DNA of 64,000 nucleotides from Gari tellinella (Eukaryota; Mollusca; Bivalvia; Cardiida; Psammobiidae). A program made the position numbers and the translations under genes. Under the pieces are notes generated by a model, which was given only the letters and a program-made list of their open reading frames with translations, was not told where the DNA came from and searched no databases. Within the stretch, counting starts at the first letter, position 1. Each line of letters starts with the position of its first letter. Shown here in pieces: positions 9,325 to 23,600 of the stretch. The stretch is from positions 27,310,479 to 27,374,478 of the forward strand of contig OV277861.1 of NCBI GenBank assembly GCA_922989275.2. Direction: 5' to 3'.

Positions 9325-11443
9325 CAATAGTGAAGTACACATAGTATCGAAAATCCTTTATCCTCAAACACGAATTTGAGGAGATCGTCTGCTTGTTAGT
9401 GTAGAGCTTATATTATATACAGTAGAACCTGGCTATACATTATTGAAAGCGCAATCTCTCATATTGTTCAAAAATAGAATGATTAAGACATGCATTTACT
9501 TTACCTACAATAAAACTTACAAAAACTTCCATAGATATACCGTTCTATGCATATCATTTATTCATATGTTTATTAAAATAAGTCATCAATCTGCACCCCA
9601 ATAAATATGTTATACCTCCCAGCAGATGATAGCTTAAAGCAGAATGTACCTTAACCTGCCTTAAGGGGTCACCTATCTTCAAAACTAATACCATCTATTG
9701 GGTAAAGGGTTAAACCCCGTTACATGGATGTGTCATAGCAACATTCTGGTTGCTGTTAATCAACCATAAACCCTACCCGCTATGAATACCTATCATTTAA
9801 TTTATTACTTTAGCTGATTAAATAAGGAAAAATACCGAAGGAATGATCAATTATGCTAATAGCATGATAAGGGTTAATATTTAAAAAAAAATACTGCCTA
9901 CTTTCTTGATAAAAGTTTAGAACATGATATCAATTTTGACTTAAAACATATATGAGTGTGAAACAGTTCTACCCCTGATCAGCCTGTTAGTATATATGCT
10001 GCATCTTATCTGGTTCCAAACTCTTTATAAATGATAGTGTTTTAAGCCTATTATAATTAGTGAACTGGTAAAAGATCAACAGAAATAAAGTTTTAATCTA
10101 CTAAAACGATGGAATACATGCTTTACTTTCAACATTGAGTTTTCAATAGAGTACACATTTAATGATAGGAGAGGGGTTCTAAAGTATTTATGTTGTTAAA
10201 ACGGTATATATTTCCTATTAACCCTTTAAATACGCCTTTGGTTTATGCCTCCATTGAAGGAAAGAGTTCTAATTCAAAGTTGTTATTAGCATGAATGTGC
10301 AACATTAAAAACATTGAATATCCTAGCAGATGGTAGCTTAAAGCAAGCTGAAAGTTAAGTAGCATGTACTTTCAATCTACCTTTAATGGACACCTGTCTT
10401 TCCAGGTAGGAACAGGCGATCGGGTAATGGGTTTACCCATTACCTAAACCAATTACCCCACAGCCCGTGTTAAGTATTGAATATAGGTCACCTCTTAAAG
10501 CAGGTTGAAAGTAAAACATAATGCACCTTAAGGTGCACCCTGCTTTACTTTAATCCTGCTTTAAGGCACCACCCACTACGACATAAAATATCACCTATGT
10601 TTCATAATTATGACTGCTTAGTGCATGAAGAGGATTTAGTTGCTTATGAAGGTGGAATTCATTAAAGAAGTAAAAGGCATAATGATGGGGGTAATGGGTT
10701 AAGCTTTTGCACATGAAGGAGAGCATGGTATAGGAGATTAAAATTTATTCCACACATGAATAACAATGTGGATCCTATATAAAAAAAATAGTTTGGTGTG
10801 TTTTGATTCCAGCCTGTGTACCTAAGACTTAAGCTTCCGTTTTATGGCTTGTCATAGCAGAGATGACTATTATGGGACAGCAGCTGCACCCCAGTGGGGG
10901 GTCAGTATTCAATTCGATTTCTAGCTAATTGGTTACTTCCTGTTGTTAGTTGTGATGATGCTTTGCGCTTTATGGCCCCTGGGCAGAAGTCTTGAAGATG
11001 TTGCTACGCGAATTAACACGTTGATGCCAACTAAAACACATTTATGTCGTAGGGTGATCGTGTAAGTTAGAAATAAATCAATTTGATGATATGTTGTTTG
11101 TTTTATATTTTAGCGCAAATTAGTTAAGATCTTCATTTAAAGCTAACGTCATATATATTTTCAGGGGAAGTAATTCTAATTTTACTGCATGACTAACATT
11201 TTAACTTTTCCCGTATTTGCACGTGCACTGTTTGGTATTTTCATTGTTTTTGTTGTCATACCAAAAATGCAACTGTAGACCGGTTCAAAAGAGTCCAAAA
11301 GGATTATAGATACCCACAAGAGATATTTAGGACTGGAAGGGTTAAGGTAGATCGGAAGTAACTTGATCAGAATGCACATTAGAGCTGATTTAAGCGGCCG
11401 TCTGCATTGATGTAGAAACTACTTTTTATGATGCATATTCATG
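9243..11443 (+). repeat. Linker between direct copies A and B, repeated in inverted orientation
   Basis: This 2.2-kb stretch joins copy A to copy B. It reappears once more as the reverse complement in about 23,364-25,564, as the distal part of the inverted arm. It holds the right half of the palindromic foldback element, at least three degenerate P elements, a degenerate Q-type hairpin near 9,960-10,025 and the left part of another degenerate P element that ends in copy B. No gene is recognised. Confidence 0.93.
9594..10698. mobile_element. Three decayed P elements in a row
   Basis: About 9,594-9,707 has GCTTAAAGCAG and CTGCCTTAAGGGGTCACC with most of the core deleted. About 10,222-10,431 starts after TTAA (10,218) and ends GGTAATGGG. 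About 10,436-10,698 ends GGTAATGGG before TTAA (10,699-10,702), with a well-kept hairpin turning on GCACCTTAAGGTGC. The second and third abut at GGGTTTACCC. A decayed Q-type hairpin lies at 9,960-10,025. Confidence 0.7.
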
Positions 11444-14400
11444 ACTGTATAAATTGATCTATTTTCTTCATTGGGGGCAATGACTGAAAGGAGTAAAACG
11501 GCAAAATTATGGAATAATGGGTTAAACAGGCTAAACGTTATTGCTTTCCAATAAATCCTTGTGTACTTTAGGGTCCGTCTTGCGAAACGTCGTACGACAA
11601 ACATGTACGTAAGCCAAGACTTTAAAATACTAATTTATTAATTTCTCCATCTAATCCTATCTTGTGACATCTCTTTGGAATAGTCTTGAAAATACTACTC
11701 CATAGAGATGTCACAAGACATGGTTCTCTTGAAAACACGATTCCAAAGAGATGTAACTTGACAGAATTAGATGGAGAAATAAATAATTGAGAATTATAAA
11801 ATCTGACTTACGACTTACGGACCTATGGAACTTATAATTTGTTTCAAACTATTTTGAGCCTGATCAGAACCCGATTAACTGCGAGTCTGATCTGGCTTCA
11901 AACTTTTTGCAACTAAGACAAACAACGACATCAACCTTTCGAGAAACAGTCTTAATGTCATTTTAGTTTTTTTGTGTTTATATTTGATAGGAAAGAGCCA
12001 GTTATATGATAAAAGGAAACCCCGTTTTGTGTAACAGATCATCTCTCAACTTTTATCAAAGGTAGTATAGTACATGTATTGATTGCATATTGACTCTGCT
12101 TATGCTTACTTTTTCATTTGTAATATTCCCTTTTTTATCAATGGCCAGCAGATGTTGACTTTAAGGGCGCTTTTAGAACATATATTAGTAGAATCTCTCT
12201 ATTACGACCACTAAATTGTATTAATTATTAGTCGTTTACGACAGGTGACGGCTTAAAGCAAGGTGACAGTAAAACAGAAAGCTCCTGCAGGAGCTTTCTG
12301 TTTTACTGTCACCTTGCTTTAAGCTGTCACCTGTATGTTATACAATAAATAATCCTTCTTTTAAGGGGTCGTACTAGATAGGTTTTACTGTATTTTCCGT
12401 ACTATTGAATTCAAACGAACAGTGCAGACAATAATCAGTGATTTCTCTGTGTGCAAATGATACCTTTACATGCCGCAAGCCTAGACAAATTTGAAGCAGG
12501 ACCTCTTGCATCGAATATGTAAACATGTTTGTCATTTATCGTTTATCAAAGCTACAGTCAAGCCTGTAATTAGTGATCATTACTTAGTCAGTAAATACTG
12601 CCCGTCGCTTAGAGCAGGGCAAAAGTAAGACAGAAATCTACTTCATAAGTTATGTCTTACCCAGCCACCTGTCCTAAAGACTACGACTATAACCGCTTTT
12701 GAGTTATGTTTGATGTTAGTTGAACTGTGTTTTAGATAAAGCATATCGATAGCACATTAATATTGAATAACCTGCTCAGATTTGGCAGTTTTACCAGTAA
12801 TCCATTAAACCCGAGTGACGTGTGACGGCGACTTAAAAAAGGAACATAATGATACAATGCAAACAGTGTAGACCCAATTAAAAGAGCGTGTGCTATGATT
12901 CCAACCTATTTGCAATGGAAATAATTGTCTTTAGCATAGATATAAACACGACGTTGATTAAAACATATTTCAATGTACCATTGCTATTTTTCCCGGGCGA
13001 CGGACAAATGCGATACTCACCAAACCTACGGTGAAGAAGATATAATTTTCCAATCAACGCAGGCAGTGATGCTAAATCTTATGTCCATTGCAAACTGTTA
13101 GGAGCCAGATCAGACGCCGGGTAACCCGGCGTCTGATCTGGCTCCAAACAGTTTGCCAGTCGGCTAAAAACAAAAAAGTAAAGCCTTTCAAGATGTCATT
13201 TTTCTACATTTTATTGCATTGGTAAAGAGTTTAATTTCGTTTAAACGGGAAAGAAAAACGTATTCTCCACTGTATACTTGCTCGTTACATTCTTATCACC
13301 AACTGCGACAAAGTTTGCAAACTACCTTTCGTCAACCACAAATATTGCACACTCTAAACATAATTAATATCCATATACCAGGCAACCAATGCCTTGATCT
13401 GTTATCGAACTGTTTCAAAAGCCATCACACAATTGCCAAACAGATTGGATCCGGATCAGACGCCGAGTTACTCGGCGTCTGATCCGGGTCCAATCTGTTT
13501 GCGGTAGGTAGACAGTGTTTCGCATTTCGGGGTTGGGAAGGATGTATATGAAAGGTATCGCCGGACGTAATCTGATAGTGATTGTATTAAACTCAATAAT
13601 AACAAGTAAAAAGTCAATGCATACTTGTCCGAATAGTGATAAATTGTAGAATAAATCAATCCATATGTACCTAAACATAGGCCGGCCTTTGATACGATGG
13701 CATTCCGCCGGTGTTTTCGTCTTAACCCCTTAACCGCTGTGACGTCATCTGATTTAAATAATTATCGTCTGCTTTTATTTTCCTAAATTAATTTTTTTAG
13801 TTCATTGATTAAAGTGATATAAACGTGAATATAAAACAGTGTTGATCCTAATCATACGCCTAGAAACTCGGCGTCTGATCAGGATCAAAACTGTTTTAGA
13901 ATATCAATGCATTCGACTTGAGGCGATAAAGGGGTTAAGGTAATTGATTAAAGCTAAGAAATATCCATATCGAGAACAAGGAGATTACTAACATGGTAAC
14001 AGAGCCCTAGCACGTGAGTTGTTCGTAAAACATAACCAGTTCCATAATAGACAAAGGGTTATTTCAATCAACTGACTTACACGCATCTTTCAGGTAAGTT
14101 TGATATTTTATTTTCGAAAAATGCAATTATTCATATTACAACTTGCAGAACCTTACTGATTCGAACATGCCAAAATCGAACTTATACGTATTTAAAAGCT
14201 AAAACGTGACTTAGCCACGATTTGACTTTGAAATATGAGTGTATTCGACTTTTAAAAGCAAGGTTCGAGTTAAAGAATTTCATTGAAAGAAATGAGGACG
14301 AATTTCAACTCAAACAGTCAATGGACTTAGGCAAGTTCCAGTTTTCGGTATTCGACTGGTACTTTTTTGTGGGTTTCACAATTAAAATCAGTAGTTTGAG

Positions 14401-17400
14401 TATATAGTACTCGGCATGCACCATTTCTCTTTAGAGACTCTCAAGATCCTTGTGAAGTACATTCGCACTATTACGCATCCACATACATCAAGGGAATGGC
14501 TTGTTATCTGGTTGAAAAACGAGTCCGAATGACGAGTTTTTAACCAGATAACAACCCTTTCGAGTGATATATTTTTCATTTCCATCCAAAGGAATTGATT
14601 GTTCTATTTATCATATACATGTAATGACATTTTTACAGAGAAAACACATGAAATAACTGTTTACGCTCGAAACATATTGTGACGTGACGTCTCAAAAATT
14701 GATATCGTCACTGCAAAAGTGATATCGTAACCAGTAGTGATGATATCAACTGTGACGCATATGAATTTTATCTAACTGGAAATCTCTATAAATCATCGAC
14801 ATATATAATATAAACGTACATATGGACTTTTTGAAGTATATCTTATTACTAATATGCGAACATTCCTCTGCCATATTTACATCGTTAGCTGTTTCTATGC
14901 TGGATACCAGTGTATGTGTACATTGCAAACTGAGTATAGTCCCTAATCAGAAGGAGCCATCTTATCAGAATATGCACGTTTCTTTTTTACTTTTATCTAT
15001 CTGAAACATTTTCTTGAAGACAGCTCTTACAGTGGAGAATGTGTTATTCTTTCACAATAAACGCGTTTACGCTAAAACTATTATTTCCATTGCAAACAGT
15101 TTGGAGCCAGATCAGACGCCGGGTAACCCGGCGTCTGATCAGGCTCCAAACTGTTTGCCACCAAGATAAACATGAACTACCAGAATTATCCAAAAGTTGT
15201 TCTTTTCTACATTTTAGCGGTTTGCGTACGTTTGCGTTTAAACGGGAAAGAAGAACAGATTCTCCACTGTAACCCTTTCATAATCAATTTATTCGGAAGA
15301 TTTTTACTCCTTCACTGCTTTATTGTCGTCTGCTTCAGTAATGTTGTCTGCAAGACATGTTTCAAAGTTAGGTTTAACCCTTTACCCCATAGAAGCGACT
15401 TTTAGCGTATTTAATTTATTCCTCCGCTGAAGAAAATAGTTCCAATTTAATCAGTCATGATTATAAAGTATAGGGAAAATTTTCAATATTTTAACACATG
15501 GAAGCTTAAAGCAGGCTGAAAGTAAAGCAGAATGCGCCTTAGGGCGCATTCTGCTTTACTTTCAACCTGCTTTAAGTAGTCACCTATTTTCAATACTAGA
15601 AATAGGCTATCAGGTAAAGGGTTAAGGTTGTATGATTGAATAAATATTGATATGAGTGTCAAACAGTTTGAGTCCTGATCAGACGCTGCGTAACGCGGCG
15701 TCTGATCAGGACCTAAACTGTTTGCAAATGCGCTTTAAGGCGTCATTGAGAGTGAAAGGGTTACTATAAGCGTAAACTTGTCATTTTACAAAAATGCGAT
15801 AGTCCATTTGAAACAAACAGCAACAAAAGGGTAAAACGGCCTTGTATAGTCTCTGACATAGATCATGCAAATAACCAAGTGTCTAGAGTATAGTTTGACA
15901 AATTATTTTAATCACAAGTATGACTTAAACGGTTCCTTTGTGCCCCTAGTCTAGTGCATTAAGTGTTTGAACTGTTAAACTTCGTAACTCATTAAATATT
16001 GCTACCATAAAAAGACCGTGTACAGCAGACGACACCTCATATCTCAGATTACATATAAATTTACAACTTTCAAGCAGTTTGGCGTTTCTTCCGATTGAAG
16101 TATTAAATTTGTAATCAATAATAGGTATCAATAATAGATAAGTATACGAAAATCCGTCAGTGAAAATGTCTCACTTATAAAACTTTGATAAAACATGCCT
16201 TATCAACTATTCTACGTTGAATTTTATCGTCTGCTTTGACTCATTTACTCCTGAATTTTTTAATGGACAATTCCAATTTCCAGTGAAGTTTAGTCCATTT
16301 TTTACCATTTAGGGATGAATTTAATACTACTGTCTTTATAGACAGTATGGATGGAAAATGGATCTATACGAGAGCTAAACAATTTGGATCCAGATCAGTC
16401 GCCACGTATCGGCACTATCTAGTAGTGATTTGGGCCAAATCTGGAAAAGGCATAAACATTCTTATGCAATGATAATATGACAAAAACGACACTATATCCT
16501 GTTTAACTTTTAATACAGTATTTACGGTCGAACTTCGATATCTCGAACTCGTTACACTCAACTGTCCGATAGTTCGACATATGAACAGCATTATTTCATG
16601 CTCGGTTAAGTCGAACATACCCATATGTCAAAGTAAAAAGGTGGCCTAGACACGTTTTAACTTTGGAATACCGGTATGTTTGACAAAAACCGACTTCGAG
16701 ATACCGAAGTTCGACTGTATGTTAAAAATGACATTCTTTTTTATTTCACGATTTATTTTTAACCCATTACCACATAGCCTGTTTCTAGTAGTTAAGATAT
16801 GTGACCTATTAAAGCAGGTTGAAAGTAAAGCAGAATGCGCCCTAGGGCGCATTCTGCTTTACTCTCAGCCTGCTTTAAGTTACTATCTACTAGGATATCG
16901 AAAATATTTTATATGGTACATGTTCATGACAGTATAAAATGGAACTATTTTCTTTGGCGGATGAATAAAATGAATGCGCTAAAAGTCGCTTCTATAAGGG
17001 AAAGGGTTAACCTGAGATGAGATGCAAACAGTTTGGAGGCCGATCAGGCAATTGGTTGCCTGGCATCCGATCTGGCTCCGAACTGTTTGCAATGGACATT
17101 TTGGGTAAAGATCTGTACGATCTGTTTTACAGATAACAGACCGACCAAGCTCATTTTATATAGGCCATTCAAACATTGAACAGGATACAGTAGTATATCG
17201 GATTTTATGTTTTCGATAACTGTTACCCGTGAAAACCGTACTCCCGAATACCGAAAGTCAGAAAACCGTGTTCGTTCATAAAGTGTCTTCTCCTTGCGGA
17301 CTCATTTTCAATTAACCCATATATGGGACATAGGCAAACAGTGAAGACCCTGATCAGACGCCGCCTTATGCGTCGTCTAATCAGAGTCTACACTGTTTGC

Positions 17401-17830
17401 TGATAGGAAACAAGATGAAAATGAAAATTTTGACCAGGCATCCATGATAAAAATTGGACTAATCCAATACATAAACTTGGAAGAATCCACTGGGTATAAA
17501 TGGGTTAAGACTTATAAAATACTTATTGATACAATGTAGTTGACCGCTTACTGCAGGTTAGCATTAAATGATAGTTGGATTCTTTATGCAAGACAACAAA
17601 AATACAAAAAGTGCTTTCTGTATTATTGTGGTCTTGCATTAAGGTACAACCTGTCTTAACGAAGTCAATTTCTTTTGAATGGCTGCATTCTAAGCATTAC
17701 TAAATCGGACACCTCTCTGAATCGGACACCTCCCTGAACCGGACACATCTCTGAACCGGACACCTGTCAAAACCGAGCTATTTTTTCGGCCCGGAAGGGT
17801 TCGGTTTTCAACAGAGGTGTTGTTGAACAC

Positions 17831-18117
17831 ATATCAAAGATTACGTTTGTGAGGGGTGGAATAACGGATTCAATCGGCTTGTGGGCCATGCAAACCCCTC
17901 CATCTGGACAGCCATCAAGTGCTTAGAACGAGACGCTGCCATGGTGGAAGCAGATATTCTACGCTACAACAGAGGACAGCAGATACCCAAACGAAAGAGG
18001 AAGCACACCGTGAACCATCAGAAGATACTAATGACACTATGCAAGCAGTACCGAACCGGGAAGAAGACGATGAAGGACTTTCTAGACTCTTTAGGACATA
18101 ATATTCGTTTGCATTAA
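17831..18117 (+). pseudogene. MULE-type transposase, C-terminal fragment (copy B)
   Basis: Same sequence as 6,388-6,674 within the direct duplication. I saw no differences, and the reading frame is identical. Confidence 0.6.
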
Positions 18118-20601
18118 CTATGATATGTGTGTGCTATGTGACTGATAACTGTGATATGTGTGTGATATGTGATTGATAAATAAAATGAAAATGACAATAT
18201 GAATTTAAAAGAAAAGAAAAAACCAGTTCAGCATTATGAAATTTATTAAAGCCTTTATTTTAAAGCTTGGAATAAATTAGCTTCATAAACCTGAATTGAG
18301 CCGTGTCATGATACAATCTGCCTTATTGCATTAAAAACAGCGTAAATCAATGCTAGTCGCCGGGTATTTGGCGCAGTGCCTGGCCTTGGTCTACACTAAC
18401 GGACAGATGCATTTAAAAAGCTGTATTTAATTATTTATTATGTTTCATGATACCGGGTAACCTTATTTATTGGATTACTTCTTGTGTTCTGAAAATTTAA
18501 AAAATATTATATGTGCTGTCTTCAAACATGTGCTTTATGTGTAAATATTTGTTTATAATACTAAATATAAATTTGCAAATAATATATATTGTGTAAGTGG
18601 TGAGATTAAAATCAATAATTAATCCTTTCACCGACGCAGTCGCAAACAGTAAATTTTGCAAACAGTTTAGATCCAGTTCAGATGCCACATTTACGCTGCG
18701 TCTCTTCAGGATCCAAACTATTTGACACCAGTATAGATACTTCTTTTAAACCACCATAATAGAGACTTTGAACGATCTATCGATTAAAGTGGCGTCGAAA
18801 GGATTAATATGTGTATAATGTTGGGATGTAACAGTATGGATCTACATCGGCGGGCTTCAGGTGGAGTCTCCTGATCGAGTTTTGTAGTTTGCCTTTTTTC
18901 CTTATCATCAATGGCGGGGCTACGGTGTGTCCGAAAAGTAAAACAAAGTCATTATTATGGAACTGCAAGTATTTATTGTAAATATGCCTATTATACTTAC
19001 GTGGATCAGCATTTTCTGCGAAACTGCGTAATTTCTTCCATTTCCCCCAGCGAAATATTATGTACATATTAAGTAGTAACCTGTGTAAACACTTTGGATC
19101 CAGATCAGACGCCGTGACGCTTGAAGTACGATATGCATCCAAACTGTTTGTATAATCGACATGCAGACTAAGGATTATTACATGTCAAACAGTTTGGATC
19201 TAGATAAAAAAGAGATCAAAAACCGCGTTTCGCGGCGACTGATCTGTATCAATACCGCAAAAGCAGTGTAGGCGCGGCCAGCAGACAAAGCACACTTTAA
19301 ACAGTTTTGATCCAGATAAGACGCTGCGTTACGCATAGAAAACAGTTAGAAAAAACAGTTACATAAATAATAATAATAGCTGTGAGTAGATATCGGAGTT
19401 CGACTGTATATTTGGAATCTCATTATGTATCCAATTATTAATTATTGTTGATTATTTAATAAAGATTAAAGTGTGTACGTTGTGTCGGAGTCTTTTTAGT
19501 TCCTTTACGTTTAAATTGCCTATTCAATAGAGAACCAACTAAGCGTGAAGTGAAAATTATGTTTGCATAACTTTCACGCGAGAATCAAGCGTGATAGCGA
19601 TAATGATGATTTCATGAATTTTACGTTCACCTCAACACAAAATCGGGAATTGATTACTGAAAAGTAAGAAATTTGAATTTTAAAAGACAAATTTGAATTG
19701 TAAAAGACAATATTACTATATATAAATCTAAATTTTGATGAAGAAGGGGCAATATTTCGATATGGAAGGGGCAAAAGGCCGTGTTGGAAGGGGCAAAGTT
19801 CCGTGTATGAATAAACTGGAAGGGGCAAAAGGCCGTGTGCGTCAAAATCAAGAAGGGGCAAAGTTCCGTGTAGGCGTTTTTGACGAAGGGGCAAAAGGCC
19901 GAAGGGGCAAAAGGCCGTTTACCGTCTTGAGAGGTGAAATCCATGTGCGCTATGAGCATGACAGGCTGAACTATTTCTATGAAATTTCTGTCAACTAAAA
20001 TCTGCTGGTATATAATGAACAAACAAAATATACATTTTTGAAGAAACTGTTTACCATTCAACATATTTTAAAAGATCAGTTTAACCCTTTGCCTAATGAA
20101 TATTCATGTCATTATTAATAACTGAATAATACATGTACAAAGTGTATGTTTAATACCGGTAATGTCTTAATAAATATCCCCTTTTTCACCTGTAATAGGC
20201 AGCATTTATAGACCTATAATGTCCTTTAAGAGCCAGAGAGGACAGTCATTGATTATAGAGACTGTTCCTATATAGTAACCATCTGATCAGGATCTACTTT
20301 TAATCCATGTTAACATTCTTTCACCGAGGTGAAAACCCGTGTCTGTTAAGTATGTTAAAAGTCAGCTTCTTTGTTATATAGAAAAAGTATGATCAGTGGT
20401 ATTTTCGGTTTGCTAAAAACGATGAAATAAATAACCGTCGCATTTGACATTAAACAAAATTAATACATTAAAATACATAGGGATAAACGGGAGCTTGACT
20501 GCATATAGATATAGCTATCAAACTAATAAACCGCATTCGATCTATTCTTTTCCGAATCGTTTATGACCGTTATCGACACCGTCTCAATGATGCGTTAACT
20601 A

Positions 20602-20685
20602 AACCGGAAACAACCTTTACCTTATCAGGGGAGTTAACTCGTGATGAAAATTGGGATAACTCTGTAATGCGGTAGGGCCCCATTG
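20602..20685 (+). mobile_element. Left half only of the palindromic foldback element
   Basis: Identical to 9,159-9,242. It stops at the palindrome centre and is joined to inverted sequence. Confidence 0.85.
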
Positions 20686-23600
20686 CATTTTTCGAAAATA
20701 AAATATCAAACTTACCTGAAAGATGCGTGTAAGTCAGTTGATTGAAATAACCCTTTGTCTATTATGGAACTGGTTATGTTTTACGAACAACTCACGTGCT
20801 AGGGCTCTGTTACCATGTTAGTAATCTCCTTGTTCTCGATATGGATATTTCTTAGCTTTAATCAATTACCTTAACCCCTTTATCGCCTCAAGTCGAATGC
20901 ATTGATATTCTAAAACAGTTTTGATCCTGATCAGACGCCGAGTTTCTAGGCGTATGATTAGGATCAACACTGTTTTATATTCACGTTTATATCACTTTAA
21001 TCAATGAACTAAAAAAATTAATTTAGGAAAATAAAAGCAGACGATAATTATTTAAATCAGATGACGTCACAGCGGTTAAGGGGTTAAGACGAAAACACCG
21101 GCGGAATGCCATCGTATCAAAGGCCGGCCTATGTTTAGGTACATATGGATTGATTTATTCTACAATTTATCACTATTCGGACAAGTATGCATTGACTTTT
21201 TACTTGTTATTATTGAGTTTAATACAATCACTATCAGATTACGTCCGGCGATACCTTTCATATACATCCTTCCCAACCCCGAAATGCGAAACACTGTCTA
21301 CCTACCGCAAACAGATTGGACCCGGATCAGACGCCGAGTAACTCGGCGTCTGATCCGGATCCAATCTGTTTGGCAATTGTGTGATGGCTTTTGAAACAGT
21401 TCGATAACAGATCAAGGCATTGGTTGCCTGGTATATGGATATTAATTATGTTTAGAGTGTGCAATATTTGTGGTTGACGAAAGGTAGTTTGCAAACTTTG
21501 TCGCAGTTGGTGATAAGAATGTAACGAGCAAGTATACAGTGGAGAATACGTTTTTCTTTCCCGTTTAAACGAAATTAAACTCTTTACCAATGCAATAAAA
21601 TGTAGAAAAATGACATCTTGAAAGGCTTTACTTTTTTGTTTTTAGCCGACTGGCAAACTGTTTGGAGCCAGATCAGACGCCGGGTTACCCGGCGTCTGAT
21701 CTGGCTCCTAACAGTTTGCAATGGACATAAGATTTAGCATCACTGCCTGCGTTGATTGGAAAATTATATCTTCTTCACCGTAGGTTTGGTGAGTATCGCA
21801 TTTGTCCGTCGCCCGGGAAAAATAGCAATGGTACATTGAAATATGTTTTAATCAACGTCGTGTTTATATCTATGCTAAAGACAATTATTTCCATTGCAAA
21901 TAGGTTGGAATCATAGCACACGCTCTTTTAATTGGGTCTACACTGTTTGCATTGTATCATTATGTTCCTTTTTTAAGTCGCCGTCACACGTCACTCGGGT
22001 TTAATGGATTACTGGTAAAACTGCCAAATCTGAGCAGGTTATTCAATATTAATGTGCTATCGATATGCTTTATCTAAAACACAGTTCAACTAACATCAAA
22101 CATAACTCAAAAGCGGTTATAGTCGTAGTCTTTAGGACAGGTGGCTGGGTAAGACATAACTTATGAAGTAGATTTCTGTCTTACTTTTGCCCTGCTCTAA
22201 GCGACGGGCAGTATTTACTGACTAAGTAATGATCACTAATTACAGGCTTGACTGTAGCTTTGATAAACGATAAATGACAAACATGTTTACATATTCGATG
22301 CAAGAGGTCCTGCTTCAAATTTGTCTAGGCTTGCGGCATGTAAAGGTATCATTTGCACACAGAGAAATCACTGATTATTGTCTGCACTGTTCGTTTGAAT
22401 TCAATAGTACGGAAAATACAGTAAAACCTATCTAGTACGACCCCTTAAAAGAAGGATTATTTATTGTATAACATACAGGTGACAGCTTAAAGCAAGGTGA
22501 CAGTAAAACAGAAAGCTCCTGCAGGAGCTTTCTGTTTTACTGTCACCTTGCTTTAAGCCGTCACCTGTCGTAAACGACTAATAATTAATACAATTTAGTG
22601 GTCGTAATAGAGAGATTCTACTAATATATGTTCTAAAAGCGCCCTTAAAGTCAACATCTGCTGGCCATTGATAAAAAAGGGAATATTACAAATGAAAAAG
22701 TAAGCATAAGCAGAGTCAATATGCAATCAATACATGTACTATACTACCTTTGATAAAAGTTGAGAGATGATCTGTTACACAAAACGGGGTTTCCTTTTAT
22801 CACAACTGGCTCTTTCCTATCAAATATAAACACAAAAAAACTAAAATGACATTAAGACTGTTTCTCGAAAGGTTGATGTCGTTGTTTGTCTTAGTTGCAA
22901 AAAGTTTGAAGCCAGATCAGACTCGCAGTTAATCGGGTTCTGATCAGGCTCAAAATAGTTTGAAACAAATTATAAGTTCCATAGGTCCGTAAGTCGTAAG
23001 TCAGATTTTATAATTCTCAATTATTTATTTCTCCATCTAATTCTGTCAAGTTACATCTCTTTGGAATCGTGTTTTCAAGAGAACCATGTCTTGTGACATC
23101 TCTATGGAGTAGTATTTTCAAGACTATTCCAAAGAGATGTCACAAGATAGGATTAGATGGAGAAATTAATAAATTAGTATTTTAAAGTCTTGGCTTACGT
23201 ACATGTTTGTCGTACGACGTTTCGCAAGACGGACCCTAAAGTACACAAGGATTTATTGGAAAGCAATAACGTTTAGCCTGTTTAACCCATTATTCCATAA
23301 TTTTGCCGTTTTACTCCTTTCAGTCATTGCCCCCAATGAAGAAAATAGATCAATTTATACAGTCATGAATATGCATCATAAAAAGTAGTTTCTACATCAA
23401 TGCAGACGGCCGCTTAAATCAGCTCTAATGTGCATTCTGATCAAGTTACTTCCGATCTACCTTAACCCTTCCAGTCCTAAATATCTCTTGTGGGTATCTA
23501 TAATCCTTTTGGACTCTTTTGAACCGGTCTACAGTTGCATTTTTGGTATGACAACAAAAACAATGAAAATACCAAACAGTGCACGTGCAAATACGGGAAA

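Larger units (their letters stand above)
11444..20685 (+). repeat. Segmental duplication, copy B (direct)
   Basis: Direct copy of 1-9,242 at an offset of 11,443 bp. All copy A features recur here at that offset: R element 15,030-15,269, P element 15,378-15,621, P element 16,763-17,006, MULE fragment 17,831-18,117, irregular GAAGGGGCAAA cluster 19,743-19,917. The copy stops at the centre of the foldback palindrome and runs straight into inverted sequence with a shared ATTG at 20,682-20,685. Confidence 0.97.

Noticed and set aside
1..20685. Direct copies considered as LTRs of one retrotransposon
   Set aside because: The repeat is 9.2 kb long with only a 2.2-kb linker, has no gag-pol, primer site or TG..CA ends, and contains many unrelated MITEs.
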